Positions 54,363 to 64,000 of a DNA stretch of 64,000 bases are shown piece after piece. Origin of the DNA: Parelaphostrongylus tenuis (taxonomy: Eukaryota; Nematoda; Chromadorea; Rhabditida; Metastrongylidae); assembly GCA_019055375.1 (NCBI GenBank), contig JAHQIW010000783.1, forward strand, positions 1 to 64,000, given 5' to 3'. Made by a program: the position numbers and the translations under genes. The notes below the pieces were generated by a model. The model was given only the letters and a program-made list of their open reading frames with translations. It had not been told where the DNA came from and did no database searches. How positions within the stretch are numbered: the stretch's first letter is position 1; each line of letters begins with the position of its first letter.

Positions 54363-54725
54363 ATGTTCTTGCACGTTTCTGCAGCAATTTTCATTTATCT
54401 GCGTACATTTATTATCATTGCAAAGACAAATGCACGCACTTTTGTTCGTTATAATCCAGTTGCAACAGAAAGACAGAGTCAGATGCAATATAAGACTTTA
54501 GATGACGGGACGGTAATTTCGACGAATCTACTTGAAAGAATTCAAACTAAGACGTATGCGGACCCAGCAGTACGAAAGTTTAACGAGGTATGGTGCCAAG
54601 GAGATGATGACGAATGCACATACGTGTGCTTCAAAAAATTCTCTTTGGCAAAATCGACTTTGAGGTTGAAGAGAATGCGGACGTTCATCTACTGTTCCCT
54701 ATGTCAAAGTGAACGGTTTCGCTGA
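54363..54725 (+). CDS. unknown open segment, possible exon
   Basis: 120 codons open. The middle part (NPVATERQSQMQYKTLDDG, STNLLERIQTKTYADPAVRK) has balanced, protein-like composition, unlike the repeat shadows around it. It is preceded by TTTCTGCAG (54376-54384) and followed by the donor-like GAG|GTATGG at about 54587, so the real coding piece may be about 54385-54587. I do not recognise the family and see no clear partner exons; 55838-55900 (ERQKRVLKRMKKQLSKAV) is a weak candidate. Confidence 0.3.
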   Translation: MFLHVSAAIFIYLRTFIIIAKTNARTFVRYNPVATERQSQMQYKTLDDGTVISTNLLERIQTKTYADPAVRKFNEVWCQGDDDECTYVCFKKFSLAKSTLRLKRMRTFIYCSLCQSERFR

Positions 54726-56129
54726 ACGATAAATGCATCCTCCGTGTTAATCGGTAAAATGGCTGAGTAGTTCTACACCATCAAGTACTGTTGCTTTTCT
54801 CAAGCCACAATTACATAAAAAGGAAGTTGTACTAAGACCACTCGGTGCTTCGTTGCAAGCCGAATTTGTGACTATTTCCTGAATTTGGTTGGACTAATTA
54901 CGAAGGGAAATTACGTCGAGGGAACCACTTTAGAATTACACCAAATCTCAGCGGTTGCATCTTGTAATGGTAAATGAAAATACCGCTTTAAGATGCAGAA
55001 AATTTTGAGCAACCGGTATAAATGAATTGTTTCTCGTTTACAAAAATGAGTCGATTCCAACAATTACTATTTTAGCAATAAATCTTGTCCTGAGTTATAT
55101 ATGCCGTTTTGAATATAGGCGTCGAAATTTCTAGCTAATTTCCCAGCATCTTCATGAAAATGTGTCGGTGGAAGCGATGGCTTAACATCCAAAATCAACT
55201 GAACAAACATCATTCAATGCATACTATCTCCTCTCCTCCTGAAGGTGCCTGGACAGAAAAGGATAAATCTACAAATGGAGTAAAAAGTTTAAAAGTTCGC
55301 CTTAAAGTGTCACATTACCTCGTGTGAGGATTGAACCGAAGTGATTGGATTGCAACTGGGAAAGATTCAAACAACAGCGAAGCTTATCGAAAACTTAGTT
55401 GAATGCGAATGATTTGTAGGAGAAGCAGCTTGGTAGTCTATATAATAGAACATCAACAAAAACTTGTATAAACTAAAAAGAAGTGAGTGAAGTGGGCGAA
55501 CGAGAAATTTGAGCGCAATGCGTCCAGTGATCTGACGATTACGAAATCTCTTCCCTCTGCTGAGTACTAGAACTTGCCACTGATCCCGCAGAAGTGCTAG
55601 TGTTGACGTTCGCAAGGACTTATAGAAAAGACAGTACTCTTCTCGTTAAGGACAAAATCAATTTCTTAACAATATCTAGTCACTTTTGAGCCTGTGTAGT
55701 ACTAGCATCTTTAAAAAAACCAAAATGAATTTAAACTTGTGGAACATTCCTCGTGAACATAACAGCCTTTTTGTTTAAGTGTTTTCAGAGCGTCACGTCA
55801 GCCAACAGTCATCCTCCGATCTGTAAGTCCTTGCAGGAAAGGCAAAAGAGAGTCTTAAAGAGAATGAAAAAGCAGTTGTCGAAAGCCGTAAGCTGTAGTG
55901 TTGCGGAGAAGCATGTGACGAAAATCTCTGAGTATCAGCCATAGTCGCATAAATTGAGCACTCCCGCGGATAATGAGTGTCAAAACGCGAATTGAATCCG
56001 AGAAGTGTGAACGTCCGCTCAACAATTGTTGTTCAATATGTATAAAAGTTTTGGATGCAGACTTAGATTCAAGCGTAGGCTAGCCACTGGTTGTCTCGCG
56101 ATGCTGCTATTGTGTGCTTCTGAGTTAAC

Positions 56130-56670
56130 GCGAATCCCCTTGAAACGTACGTTTCGGTGGTCTCGTTCGCCTCATCGGAGCCACATGTCTTACTGCTCAC
56201 CTCTACTGCCACAGATGGATCAGTACGTACCTTTCGGCGAGAAGCCACTAGCGCACTATACCTCAGAAATGCTTAAAACATTCTGTCACTCCATATTGAT
56301 TTTTAGATGTGATTCTAGACATATTTCGGTTTTTCTGATTATATACTGTTTTGAGCGAAGTCTACAAATACAATCGAGACAAAGTGTATTACGTTAAGTT
56401 TTACCAGCCATGAGCAATTGAGTCTACAACACTAGTCTTGGGTGATCTTTTCACAAAACGGCAAATGTGATCACTTTGGCGTCAATTCCCTTTTACATGT
56501 TATAGGTTTCACAATAACCGACCGCAATATCACGTGATATATCATCACGTTGTCTGAACTGATCCTTTGCGATCACTTCTCCTATTAGTAGGGGTGATCC
56601 GTAGGGCATGTGGCTCCGATGATACGGATGACACCGACGAAACGTACGTCAGCTACTAGTGTGCCAAACC
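56130..56670. repeat. inverted pair of hammerhead-like repeats
   Basis: A minus-strand motif (about 56190-56135: GTGGCTC, CGATGAGGCG, loop AACGAGA, CGAAACGTACGTTTC) and a plus-strand motif (56605-56665) belong to the same family and point apart. Between them further family fragments occur (GTACGTACCTTTCGGCGAG, CCACTAGCGCACTATACCTC). Both have CGATGA for TGATGA in the core. Confidence 0.5.
56605..56665 (+). ncRNA. hammerhead-like motif, one core change
   Basis: GTGGCT pairs with AGCTAC as stem I, and outer GGCA pairs with TGCC. The core is CCGATGA (C for U at the second position of CUGAUGA), stem II is imperfect (ACGG..CCGA), GAAA is present, stem III is palindromic CGTACG, and GTC is the cleavage triplet. 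The stems are kept but the core change likely abolishes activity. Confidence 0.5.
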
Positions 56671-57227
56671 TCAGAAAGGCTTGAAACGTTCGCTTAGACT
56701 TAATTGAATTTTCAAGCGAGATTTGAAACACAGTCGATTAAAAGGTAATCTTATGAGATGGTCGTTTTACGACATTGACAGGTCTTCACAGTGTGCAGGG
56801 TTGTGATTCGCAAGCGAGAAATGCGTAATTAAATTTAGTATTGCACATCTAGAGCGGAATTACCGGCAAGCTTCCATGCGGAAAGTTTCCCTTACTGAAC
56901 CTCATTGCTTCGGCCTCATCCACTACAAGCTCCATCATATATAAAAAGCATGCCAAGTGAGACCAAATAGCTCCTTCCAACCCCACCTTCAACCTATCCC
57001 ATTCCATAGTATGATCTTGAACTCCTTTCATATACCTACCATGATGAAGTTTTTACCTAGAGAATTACAAGTTCTCTTCTCGATAAAATTCCGACATTCT
57101 AACCAGTGGAATGCTGCTTCCAAGTAACAGTCCCATATTTGCAACTGCGGCTTTCTGATCTTAAAGTCGGGCCCGTTTATGACTTACCCACAGTTACAGA
57201 TCAATTTGGAAGAGTGTCGTAAGTCCA

Positions 57228-57520
57228 AGGAGCGCATGTAGCGCAGTGGTTAGAGGCAATCTTCGTTACACATAGGGTCGATGGTTCGACCTCGCCCTTA
57301 TAGCTCACCATCCCACCGGGGTCTTTGAACTGGTACCAGAGTGGTCCCAGACTTGTCCGAAAGATAGGCAGCATGACTCGATAAAGCGGAGGTAACCGCG
57401 GCTCATTGTAAAGGCCGGATATGCATTCTATCATCGAAAACGAGATTTAGGAAATTGAGGACGAAGGCACGGCGCATCCCTTAGGGTTCGATCAAGCGCC
57501 GAGAGCTTCATTCTTTATCA
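57228..57520 (+). mobile_element. tRNA-derived SINE, family A
   Basis: A box TAGCGCAGTGG, B box GGTTCGACCTC, then CACCGGGGTCTTTGAACTGG, CCAGACTTGTCCG, TTGTAAAGGCCGGATATGC and GATCAAGCGCCGAGAGCTTC in family A order. Confidence 0.75.
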
Positions 57521-57647
57521 TATAACCAACAACTCAGCTTAACTGCGTCTCGTTTGGAAATGTCTCATCACAGGACCAACTTTCCCTGCAGGATCTATGC
57601 TACAAGACTGAGCGTCGTACATCTGCCGGGCACCTGCAACTATCTCT

Positions 57648-57712
57648 CCTCTCCTCTCCTCTCTCTCTGTTTCTTTCTTTCTTTCCTTCTTTCTTTCTTT
57701 CTTTCTCACTGA
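57648..57712. repeat. (CTCTC)n / (TTTC)n pyrimidine tract
   Basis: CTCTCCTCTCCTCTCCTCTC followed by TTTC repeats, a pure pyrimidine stretch of about 65 bases just before the Penelope-like element. Confidence 0.85.
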
Positions 57713-58063
57713 GAATGAAATGAGAAGATTAGTGAGGGCGTACGGAATGACATTGCTTCGCCATCTCGCTGAAGTCGCCCACCTTCAGGGAGTGTCAGTG
57801 ACCATGAACTATTCATTTATTTTGCATGATGCATTATCGTATCTATGCATTCCTTCTTGGAGCATTCGGTTCGTTTCTTCGCTTTTCCGGATCCTCCACA
57901 ACGGTCTTCGAACACTTCGACGCGCGTTGCGTCGCCTGCTGCTTGAGGACCTCGTCTTCTCTTTGAGAGACGTGAAGCGATAGTCAAGCCGAATCTCCCT
58001 GTAAATTTGGAGAGACCGAACGAAAGCGTCTCTATGTGGATTTGCGGACTGAGTATTGAATGA

Positions 58064-58930
58064 AATAACGGGGGCTGGCTTCCATTCCTAAATACCCAAG
58101 TAAAGCTTTTGGATAGTGGCTATAGTACAAAGTGGTATCGAAAACCAAGTAACAAGAACATTTTGGTCAATTACCTCTCCTCTCATCCTTCACACATGAA
58201 AAAATCGCTAATTAAAAACATGTTTCGAACAGCTAAAAGTGTGTGCACAGGAGAGGAGGAAAGGAACGAATCATTAGACTTGGCACGAAAGATCGCCATT
58301 TCCAACGGCTACAAAACATTTGCCACTAGGGAATATTCAAAAAGTGGAATTAGGTCACAAAAGAACAATACTCCGCACCCGAATAGAGTCTCCTTCAAAT
58401 TACCATTTATATCAAACGAGATTAGTAGCGCGGTTAAAAGGTGCCTGAAAAGATGCGGTCTTGAAAATTCCGTGGTAATTATCGAAACCCCACCTCCCAC
58501 CCTACGCCATCAGCTGATCCGCAATAGACTCTATGATCGATTGTGCAACACCAACAACTGTACGATCTGCCCCAACGGAAAAGAGGGAGATTGTATGAGA
58601 TCAGGCACAATCTATTTGCTAACATGTGAGACATGCGGGGAAGAATATATAGGCGAAACGGGAAGACCACTTTTCGTCCGCATAAAAGAACATCTAGACA
58701 GTAAATCTAAAATAGATAAAACCAAACCTTTAGGTTTACATAGGGCACAAAAACACAACAATAAGGATTTTGATGTGACTGTCACAATCCTGGCGCAGGA
58801 ATCAAAAACATCCACGCGCAAAACTCTTGAGGCATTTTGGATAAACGCCCAAAACCCCGAAATGAATCGGAAGGACGAGTGCGTCACCATCACGCGAGAT
58901 CTCGCGCCCTTTCTTCGTTTGATCTTCTAA
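58064..58930 (+). mobile_element. Penelope-like element, 3' part: RT tail plus GIY-YIG endonuclease (5' truncated)
   Basis: The frame is open from 58064. It begins WLPFLNTQV..KWYRKPSNK, the end of a Penelope-type reverse transcriptase, continues through YLSSHPSHMKKSLIKNMFRT, a Cys-rich segment (CNTNNCTICPNGKEGDC) and a GIY-YIG nuclease (TIYLLTCETCGEEYIGETGR, VRIKEH, LEAFWINAQNP with the catalytic Glu), ending at TAA 58928-58930. The RT core with the catalytic aspartates is missing. About 45 bp upstream, LERPNE in another frame looks like the preceding RT residues, suggesting a small insertion (about 58014-58061). Such elements move by target-primed reverse transcription (family knowledge). 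No ATG start is visible. Confidence 0.85.
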
Positions 58931-58993
58931 CGTGACCTAGGCAGCATATAAATAAGACCATCCGATCATTCAAATAGACTAATACTATATACG

Positions 58994-59033
58994 TCCAGGC
59001 TCTGAAGAAGGCGGGTCGCCGAAACGTCAGCCG
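58994..59033 (+). ncRNA. variant hammerhead-like motif after the Penelope-like element
   Basis: GGCT, CTGAAGA, stem II GGCG / CGCC with a GGT loop, GAAA, CGTC, AGCC; GGCT pairs with AGCC as stem I. The core has A for U in CUGAUGA and stem III is minimal. The location about 60 bp after the stop fits the terminal repeat of a Penelope-like element, where hammerhead motifs are known. Activity is doubtful from sequence alone. Confidence 0.5.
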
Positions 59034-60419
59034 AATTTCTACAACTATTTTATCAACCTCGCGTCAGCTAATCAAGATAAGTTTTCTCCATTTTCATATA
59101 TCAATTGATTATGCCGAGGTTTATAGAAAGTCGAACTTTTGAATTGTTGAATGAAATAGTTGTAGTTACTATTGTGTATATCCCATTGCGGAGGGCAGCA
59201 AAATCGCTAGATTTTGCCAGTGACGCTCAATTTTCGTTCTTCAACAGAAAATTTTCTCTTTGTTTCGAGAAGCTTTTTCGGCTCTTCGCATCGCTTCGAT
59301 AGAACATGATCTTCTCTTCAAATCAATGTACATTTTTTTCGTATACAACCCCTACGAGCAAAGAAAATCCGAATGTGAAACGTAATTTTCTTTTCGAGAA
59401 CGGAGCTTCATATTCGCCAAAATCTGGGCTATCTAATGAGTTTATACTAGTCTAGTAAAAAGTGATCCACAGACGTTAGCTGAGCAATTAAGAGGCAGAC
59501 CCATTGTGAAACATATTTTATTTTTGTTACTACAGCGTAATAAAAAGACTTTTTCAAAAACCAGGCAAAGTATTGGAATCTTCGAGATTTAAGCTTTCGA
59601 ATGACTACTCAAATGCTAGATAAAAAGTTTTGTTCAGCGAAAAGGGACCTCTGCAAATCTGAGGGTCAAAGTGGCCCTCATCGTTCACAAAGGGATAGAC
59701 TTTGGAAAGTGCGACAGGGATTCCGTCTGCTCCTCTTCATGGGCCATGCTGTTGTCATATTACGCTTTGAAAGATGTTATGGTCTTTCTTCTCAGCGATA
59801 TTTCATTTCCCAATAATGTTGAGTGATATGCAAAATTTCAACACGTTGACAACAATGTGAGCTGTTATTAGCTCAAAGGGCATGCCGCGTGTGCGGCGAT
59901 GCGGTAGGAGTCTTTATCATCACGCCTAGCGATGGAAACGTGAAAATTTGTTTGATGATTTGAAGTATTGAGGGGATATTATTGTGGTAAATCGGATGAA
60001 ATAAAGCAGAAGAGACTTTTTATAGTCGAGAGAATGCTTTTGTATCGAGAAATCATCCATATTTCAAGAGGAAAAGCGTATTGTTGCAAAAGGGAACATG
60101 CATTTCCAGCTGTAATGTAACTTCGTTTCTTTGCTTTTCATCTAAGTTTTTTTCGGTCATTCGATAGCTTGAGAAAATCCTGTTCTCCCACTAAATTTGC
60201 TTTGTAAAATGACTTTTCAGTACGTTATATTGACGAAAAAAGCTAACGTTTTGCAAGCAGAGTTCGTTTCAGTAAATAACTGCCTTTTCCCTCGAAATTC
60301 GAGGTTTTAGGAGAAAACATCGCCATTGAATCTGCAACAAATAGCTTTATCGATGTTTCTTCTATCATATTTTACCATCTATTGGCGACCAAATCCCTTT
60401 ATCGACAATGAAAATGCAC

Positions 60420-60448
60420 ATTTCATTTCATTTCATTTCATTTCATTG
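60420..60448. repeat. (TTCAT)n short tandem repeat
   Basis: About five units of TTCAT. It is followed at 60465-60560 by a half copy of the inverted-repeat element seen at 25424. Confidence 0.8.
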
Positions 60449-61144
60449 GCCTTCCAATGAAATGTGGTACTGTCGGCGACTAATCGGGGCAGAGGAGGTG
60501 GAGTCGGCTCCGCGCAGGCATGTGCGCCGTTTGGGTCCACGGAAGTCAACAGGTTAGAGGTGTTTGCATCTCAGCCGGCACATTAATTGAAAGCTTAACA
60601 CGCTACACGTAGATTTTTTGCCTGGCATGCAGCGCGGTCACCGCCTGGCTAGGCGCAATGACAATATCGAACTTTGTGGTGAAATGTAAATTTTTAAAAT
60701 TACTAAAAGATTTTATGATCATTGAAAGAAAATATGATGGAAGAGGCTTCATGAAATCTATAGGCAGTAGAAACAACGCCAGTGCTTCCTAATGTACAAT
60801 AAGATAATCAATTATTTTTCAAGAATGATGCTGCACACTGTGTAGGAATTTATGATCTGCGATCCAGTTGTACACCATGAAAGGCTTTTCGAAAGTGTTC
60901 GTGTACACAGTTGCGAAAATTTGTTGTAGACTATTTCATGCTAGTAAATATGAATTCTTTATAAAGAATTGTGAAGCCACTAATTCAGATGTTGTAAGCG
61001 CAGTCAAATAAGTGCCAGATATGGAACGGGGCGCACGCTACTGCAGCAGGTCCCAGTAAACCGCGACGCAGCAGTCAATGGTGCGAGAACAGCTCACGTG
61101 GCACCCAAAGTGCTAAAAACGGATAAAAGGTAAACTGTCGATAG

Positions 61145-61918
61145 CTAGAGCGTAAGATGCTACGCTGAACAGAGGAGCAAAAAGCGTGTGTGGTACATCA
61201 TGCTTTGCAGCTAACCTCTCCATTGTGTCGAGATGCTCACGTTCTTCGTCCCACATCTTCTTGATCACAGATGCGACAGCAGTACCTAAACTCTATGGTC
61301 TTACTGCAAGCATAACGTGGTTCGAGAGCCGGTAGTGTGTGTTTAACAAGCGCCCTGTAAGGAGTGAAATGCCGGTTCGTATCCCGTTCGACGTTCAAAG
61401 TTTTGCATACCACTCAACATTATTGGATACATATTTGTAACATCATGCGGTCGAGTAAAAAGAATCCTAATCATATTAATGGTTTCTTCCCGGATAAATT
61501 CGCCATAGCTCGTCTTTCTTACATGCTCTGGGCGATTACCCGACACTACCGCTAGCTGACTAGTAATTATATTCTGTCCTGCAAGGTTCGCGACGGTCTG
61601 GTTCCCACAACCAGGCAGCATCCCCTCTAAATCACTTTACTATTATGATCATGACGTGTATTCGGCCGGCGCTACAAAATGCGAGCTAGACCCAGACCCG
61701 ACCTAACTGGATCATTTTCTCAGAAAAAAACACTGTACATCATCTGCATAACTCCATATCGTAATTGCTAGTTTGGTGATACCTTGAAGTACAGCCATCT
61801 GGCCAGCATATATACGATCGGCTCCCAACTCTCCAGCATGATCTACACGGATAACCTTCTCCAACAGTGCTTTTCTACTGGCAGCTGAGTGTGCAGCTCG
61901 ATAGAACACACGATTCAT
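61145..61918 (-). CDS. clk-1: CLK-1/COQ7 demethoxyubiquinone hydroxylase, first two exons
   Basis: The enzyme is a mitochondrial di-iron monooxygenase that hydroxylates demethoxyubiquinone in ubiquinone synthesis. Exon 1 (61918-61783) starts MNRVFYRAAHSAASRKALLE and includes VIRVDHAGELGADRIYAGQM, with the first iron-binding Glu in GELGA. Exon 2 (61285-~61145) encodes KKMWDEEREHLDTMERLAAK, with the EEREH iron-binding motif, and ends near SVASYAL. The ATG follows directly after GGTAG, so a spliced leader could be joined at the start codon. The expected donor after YALG reads CTAGCTATCG rather than CTAGGTATCG. Later exons (ALLGKEGAMAC onward, about 90-100 residues) are not visible further left in the window. 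It lies 534 bp downstream of toc-1 on the same strand. Confidence 0.9.
61330..61428 (+). repeat. family B tRNA-like repeat in clk-1 intron 1
   Basis: CGCCCTGTAAGGAGTGAAATGCCGG, B-box-like TCGTATCCCGTTCGACG, and the tail TTCAAAGTTTTGCATACCAC with TCAACATTATTGG. Confidence 0.55.
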
Positions 61919-62452
61919 CTACTACCGAATGCTCTCAACATAACCCATTTCCATAATTCAAAGCCCAAGTTACGCCAGAGAAATGCAAACTCTGTGGTCT
62001 CAGTGATATCAGACTGCATTATAGTTCGTCAGGTGAAACTTTATCAAGCAAAAACTCAACAATCATACACATAAATCAAATAAAGCGCATGTCCATATGG
62101 AAAAAACATTACAATGAAATCATCCCAAAGACAGAAACAGCTCTTGTGGATAAATGAAACATAAGGCAAAAAGAATTCATATCTCTGCAAAAATGACAAC
62201 TCATATTGACTACAACAAAATCTATCACATGGATATGCAATGTGGTGACACTAGGATTAAGCAGAAGTTGACTATTCCAAACCAATATAAACTCAACTAT
62301 AACTCACATGGAACATGACTATCTCTATCTTATACATCAAAAGGACAGGAAAGCTAGTAACCAGGATATTTCCACAGTTTATCAGTGAGACTAGGGCATA
62401 CTCACTGCTCCTTTGGTCACTATTCGTTTCTATGATTTAGATTTAGCGATGA
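61919..62452 (-). other. intercistronic region toc-1 / clk-1
   Basis: 534 bp between the toc-1 stop and clk-1 ATG on the minus strand, AT-rich, with no exon or repeat that I recognise. The sequence immediately before clk-1 ends in TAG, a possible trans-splice acceptor. No clear AATAAA on the minus strand stands out. Confidence 0.5.
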
Positions 62453-63795
62453 TCAGTGAGAGTGTCCATGGTGACTTCCGTGAAAAGAACTGCTATTATG
62501 AGAGTGATGATCACCTGTAAAGTGGCAGATTACTCACTAATTCCAGGAAAATCACAAATATATGTGTTCAGTAATTTACCACTATGATTATGAGAATGAC
62601 GATTGTCTTCACGATCGTGACTATGCCAATGATCATGCTCGTTGCCATGAGAATGTCCATGGCCCTTAAAACGACGATAAGTTCGACAAAAGTTTATATA
62701 CAATATGCAGATATTTCCTGGTCTTTTGAGTCTATTAAGTTACTACAAATCGAAGTGAGCTTCAAAATGCAACGTACAGGGTTAGATCCTTCAATAGTAT
62801 GCCAAGCAGCATCTTTGACGATCTAAATTCAAGCTATTGAATTCAACAAATCGTCCCGGCAAAATGAAACATATTCAAACCTGCACTGTCAAGATGTTAA
62901 CAACAGATGACATCTTGTCAGTAACAAGAGTCAGAACATTTTGCTCATCTGCATCTCTTCGTACTCGGACATCAACTGTACCAACCTAGGCAAAGAAGAT
63001 TCACAAAACCACTGACATGTCAAGAATGTGGAATGACAAACAAATGATTGAAAGTGCAAACCAATTGGTCGAAGTCCAGTTGCCAAAAGTGACGAGAACG
63101 AATCTCAAGGACGCCTTCGACAGTTGAAGCTTCAGAAATACATCTGCAATGCTGTATGAATGTTTTTTTGAGAATACAGCGATGACTGATACTGTTTCAG
63201 CATCTGTACGTCAGTTCAGGCGGTCTCGACTTAGCGTTCTTTAGCTCTTTCAGCAGTTTCACGTTCAAAACCATCGGATTAGAAAAAAAATTAACTTCAA
63301 CGCAACTACGAAAAACAGCCTAGTCGGGAGAAGTCATTTTAAAGTCACCTGAAATTATAGAAAAGCATTCTGGAACATGTGTGCTGCTGAAAATGATAAG
63401 GAAGCTCATAGAGGACATTAACAGCAAAAGATTGGTAAGCAGTCACGCACCGATCAATTTGATTAAGAAGATGGGGTGGAGCCGTTTGAAGTAAGATCAT
63501 GCCAGTGTATGTAGATAGCGGCCACATTGTAGAGAAAACTGCAACCGACAATACTAAGCAGCAAACTGGATCAGCCCAGACAAAGTCGTGCCTACAGTAC
63601 TGTCTTGTTAATTCACAAAGCAGTAAATCCTAATATATCGGAAACAATAAAGGTGTACCTAAAATGCTCACAAAGCACAAGCATCGTACTGGTTACCGAT
63701 GCCAACAATACCAACGAGTTGATGCGGGGCAGTAGCAGACGGGACAAGCCGGGTATAAGCCAACATACGGCATGACAAATATCTGCAGCATGTTC
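62453..63795 (-). CDS. toc-1: cation diffusion facilitator, ZnT6/SLC30A6-type (TOC-1), C-terminal exons
   Basis: It is a zinc transporter family member of the secretory pathway; ZnT6 works as partner of ZnT5 (family knowledge). Exons on the minus strand: 63795-63659 (CWLIPGLSRLLLPRINSLVL, membrane), 63591-63451 (FVWADPVCCLVLSVAVFSTM, membrane, then TGMILLQTAPPHLLNQIDR), 63143-63062 (STVEGVLEIRSRHFWQLDF), 62985-62881 (VGTVDVRVRRDADEQNVLTL, cytosolic dimer domain), 62822-62778, 62664-62580 (GHGHSHGNEHDHWHSHD) and 62514-62453 (His-rich end, SHHGHSH, stop TGA). All phases agree and no indels are seen. The His-rich tail replaces the His-rich loop of other CDF proteins. The 5' exons lie right of 63795, probably beyond the window. 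Confidence 0.9.
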
Positions 63796-63879
63796 CTAAG
63801 AAAAACTTCAACTAGAAGATGTATAAGATAAAGACTGAGCATGGAAAGTAAAGGGTACTGAAATTAACATATCAATCAA

Positions 63880-63975
63880 GCACACTGAGTGCTATGCAAA
63901 ACATTCGACATCAGGCTGCACTCAAATCCGCATTACATCCATACCGGGGGCGCGTGCTACCACTACAGCACGGAG
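63880..63975 (-). repeat. family B tRNA-like repeat, reverse strand
   Basis: Plus strand CTGAGTGCTATGCAAAACAT, TCGACATCAGG, CAAATCCGC and CGGGGGCGCGTGCTACCACT match the reverse complement of family B. It lies in the next toc-1 intron. Confidence 0.5.
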
Positions 63976-64000
63976 GTCATCGCTCTGCCACCACCCTATT

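Noticed and set aside
57720..57983. 87-codon frame before the Penelope-like element
   Set aside because: Its residues do not match Penelope reverse transcriptase or any family that I know; LERPNE just downstream is the only RT-like phrase.

Overview
The window looks like nuclear DNA of a strongylid (hookworm-like) nematode. Supporting this are small conserved exons with AG/GT borders and TTTCAG-type acceptors, acceptors placed 0 to 4 bases before start codons as in spliced-leader trans-splicing, proteins closest to their Caenorhabditis counterparts as I recall them, RTE-type retrotransposons, and introns full of tRNA-derived short repeats and alternating purine-pyrimidine microsatellites. There is no bacterial-type gene organisation. 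The species call is inference. Genes, left to right: a calpain of the CLP-1 type (+, about 466-7749, 5' end outside the window); cytosolic lysyl-tRNA synthetase (-, 10337-16079, all exons located); p23/DAF-41 Hsp90 co-chaperone (+, 16533-19180), divergent from the synthetase; a long coiled-coil protein (+, about 33359-37391, possibly to 42421), perhaps an Ndc80/Nuf2-type kinetochore subunit; then on the minus strand CLK-1/COQ7 (first two exons, 61918-61145) downstream of a ZnT6-type zinc transporter (toc-1, 63795-62453, 5' end outside the window). The last two have the layout of the C. elegans toc-1/clk-1 operon. Between the genes lies repeat-rich DNA. 19.2-33.3 kb holds no recognisable gene. 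It contains a decayed foldback of about 2.9 kb (21.1-24.05 kb) and two tandem units of about 3 kb (26.4-29.8 and 30.05-33.06 kb). 43.2-44.1 kb is a nearly perfect palindrome with two 400-bp arms. 46.7-50.07 kb is an almost intact RTE retrotransposon, flanked by older RTE debris. 58.06-58.93 kb is the 3' part of a Penelope-like element with a GIY-YIG endonuclease. The strongest unusual signal is a set of hammerhead-ribozyme-like motifs, at least nine loci on both strands. The palindrome at 43.2-44.1 kb carries two with complete cores, one per arm. Others sit in the loop of the 21-24 kb foldback, at equivalent ends of both 3-kb tandem units, as an inverted pair near 56.1-56.7 kb, and in variant form just after the Penelope-like element. 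Together they suggest a family of self-cleaving, non-autonomous, foldback or tandem retroelements, possibly mobilised by Penelope-like machinery. A second signal is technical or evolutionary: the synthetase, calpain and coiled-coil genes show several one-base indels, often in homopolymers, inside otherwise conserved exons, while p23, toc-1 and the visible clk-1 exons show none.
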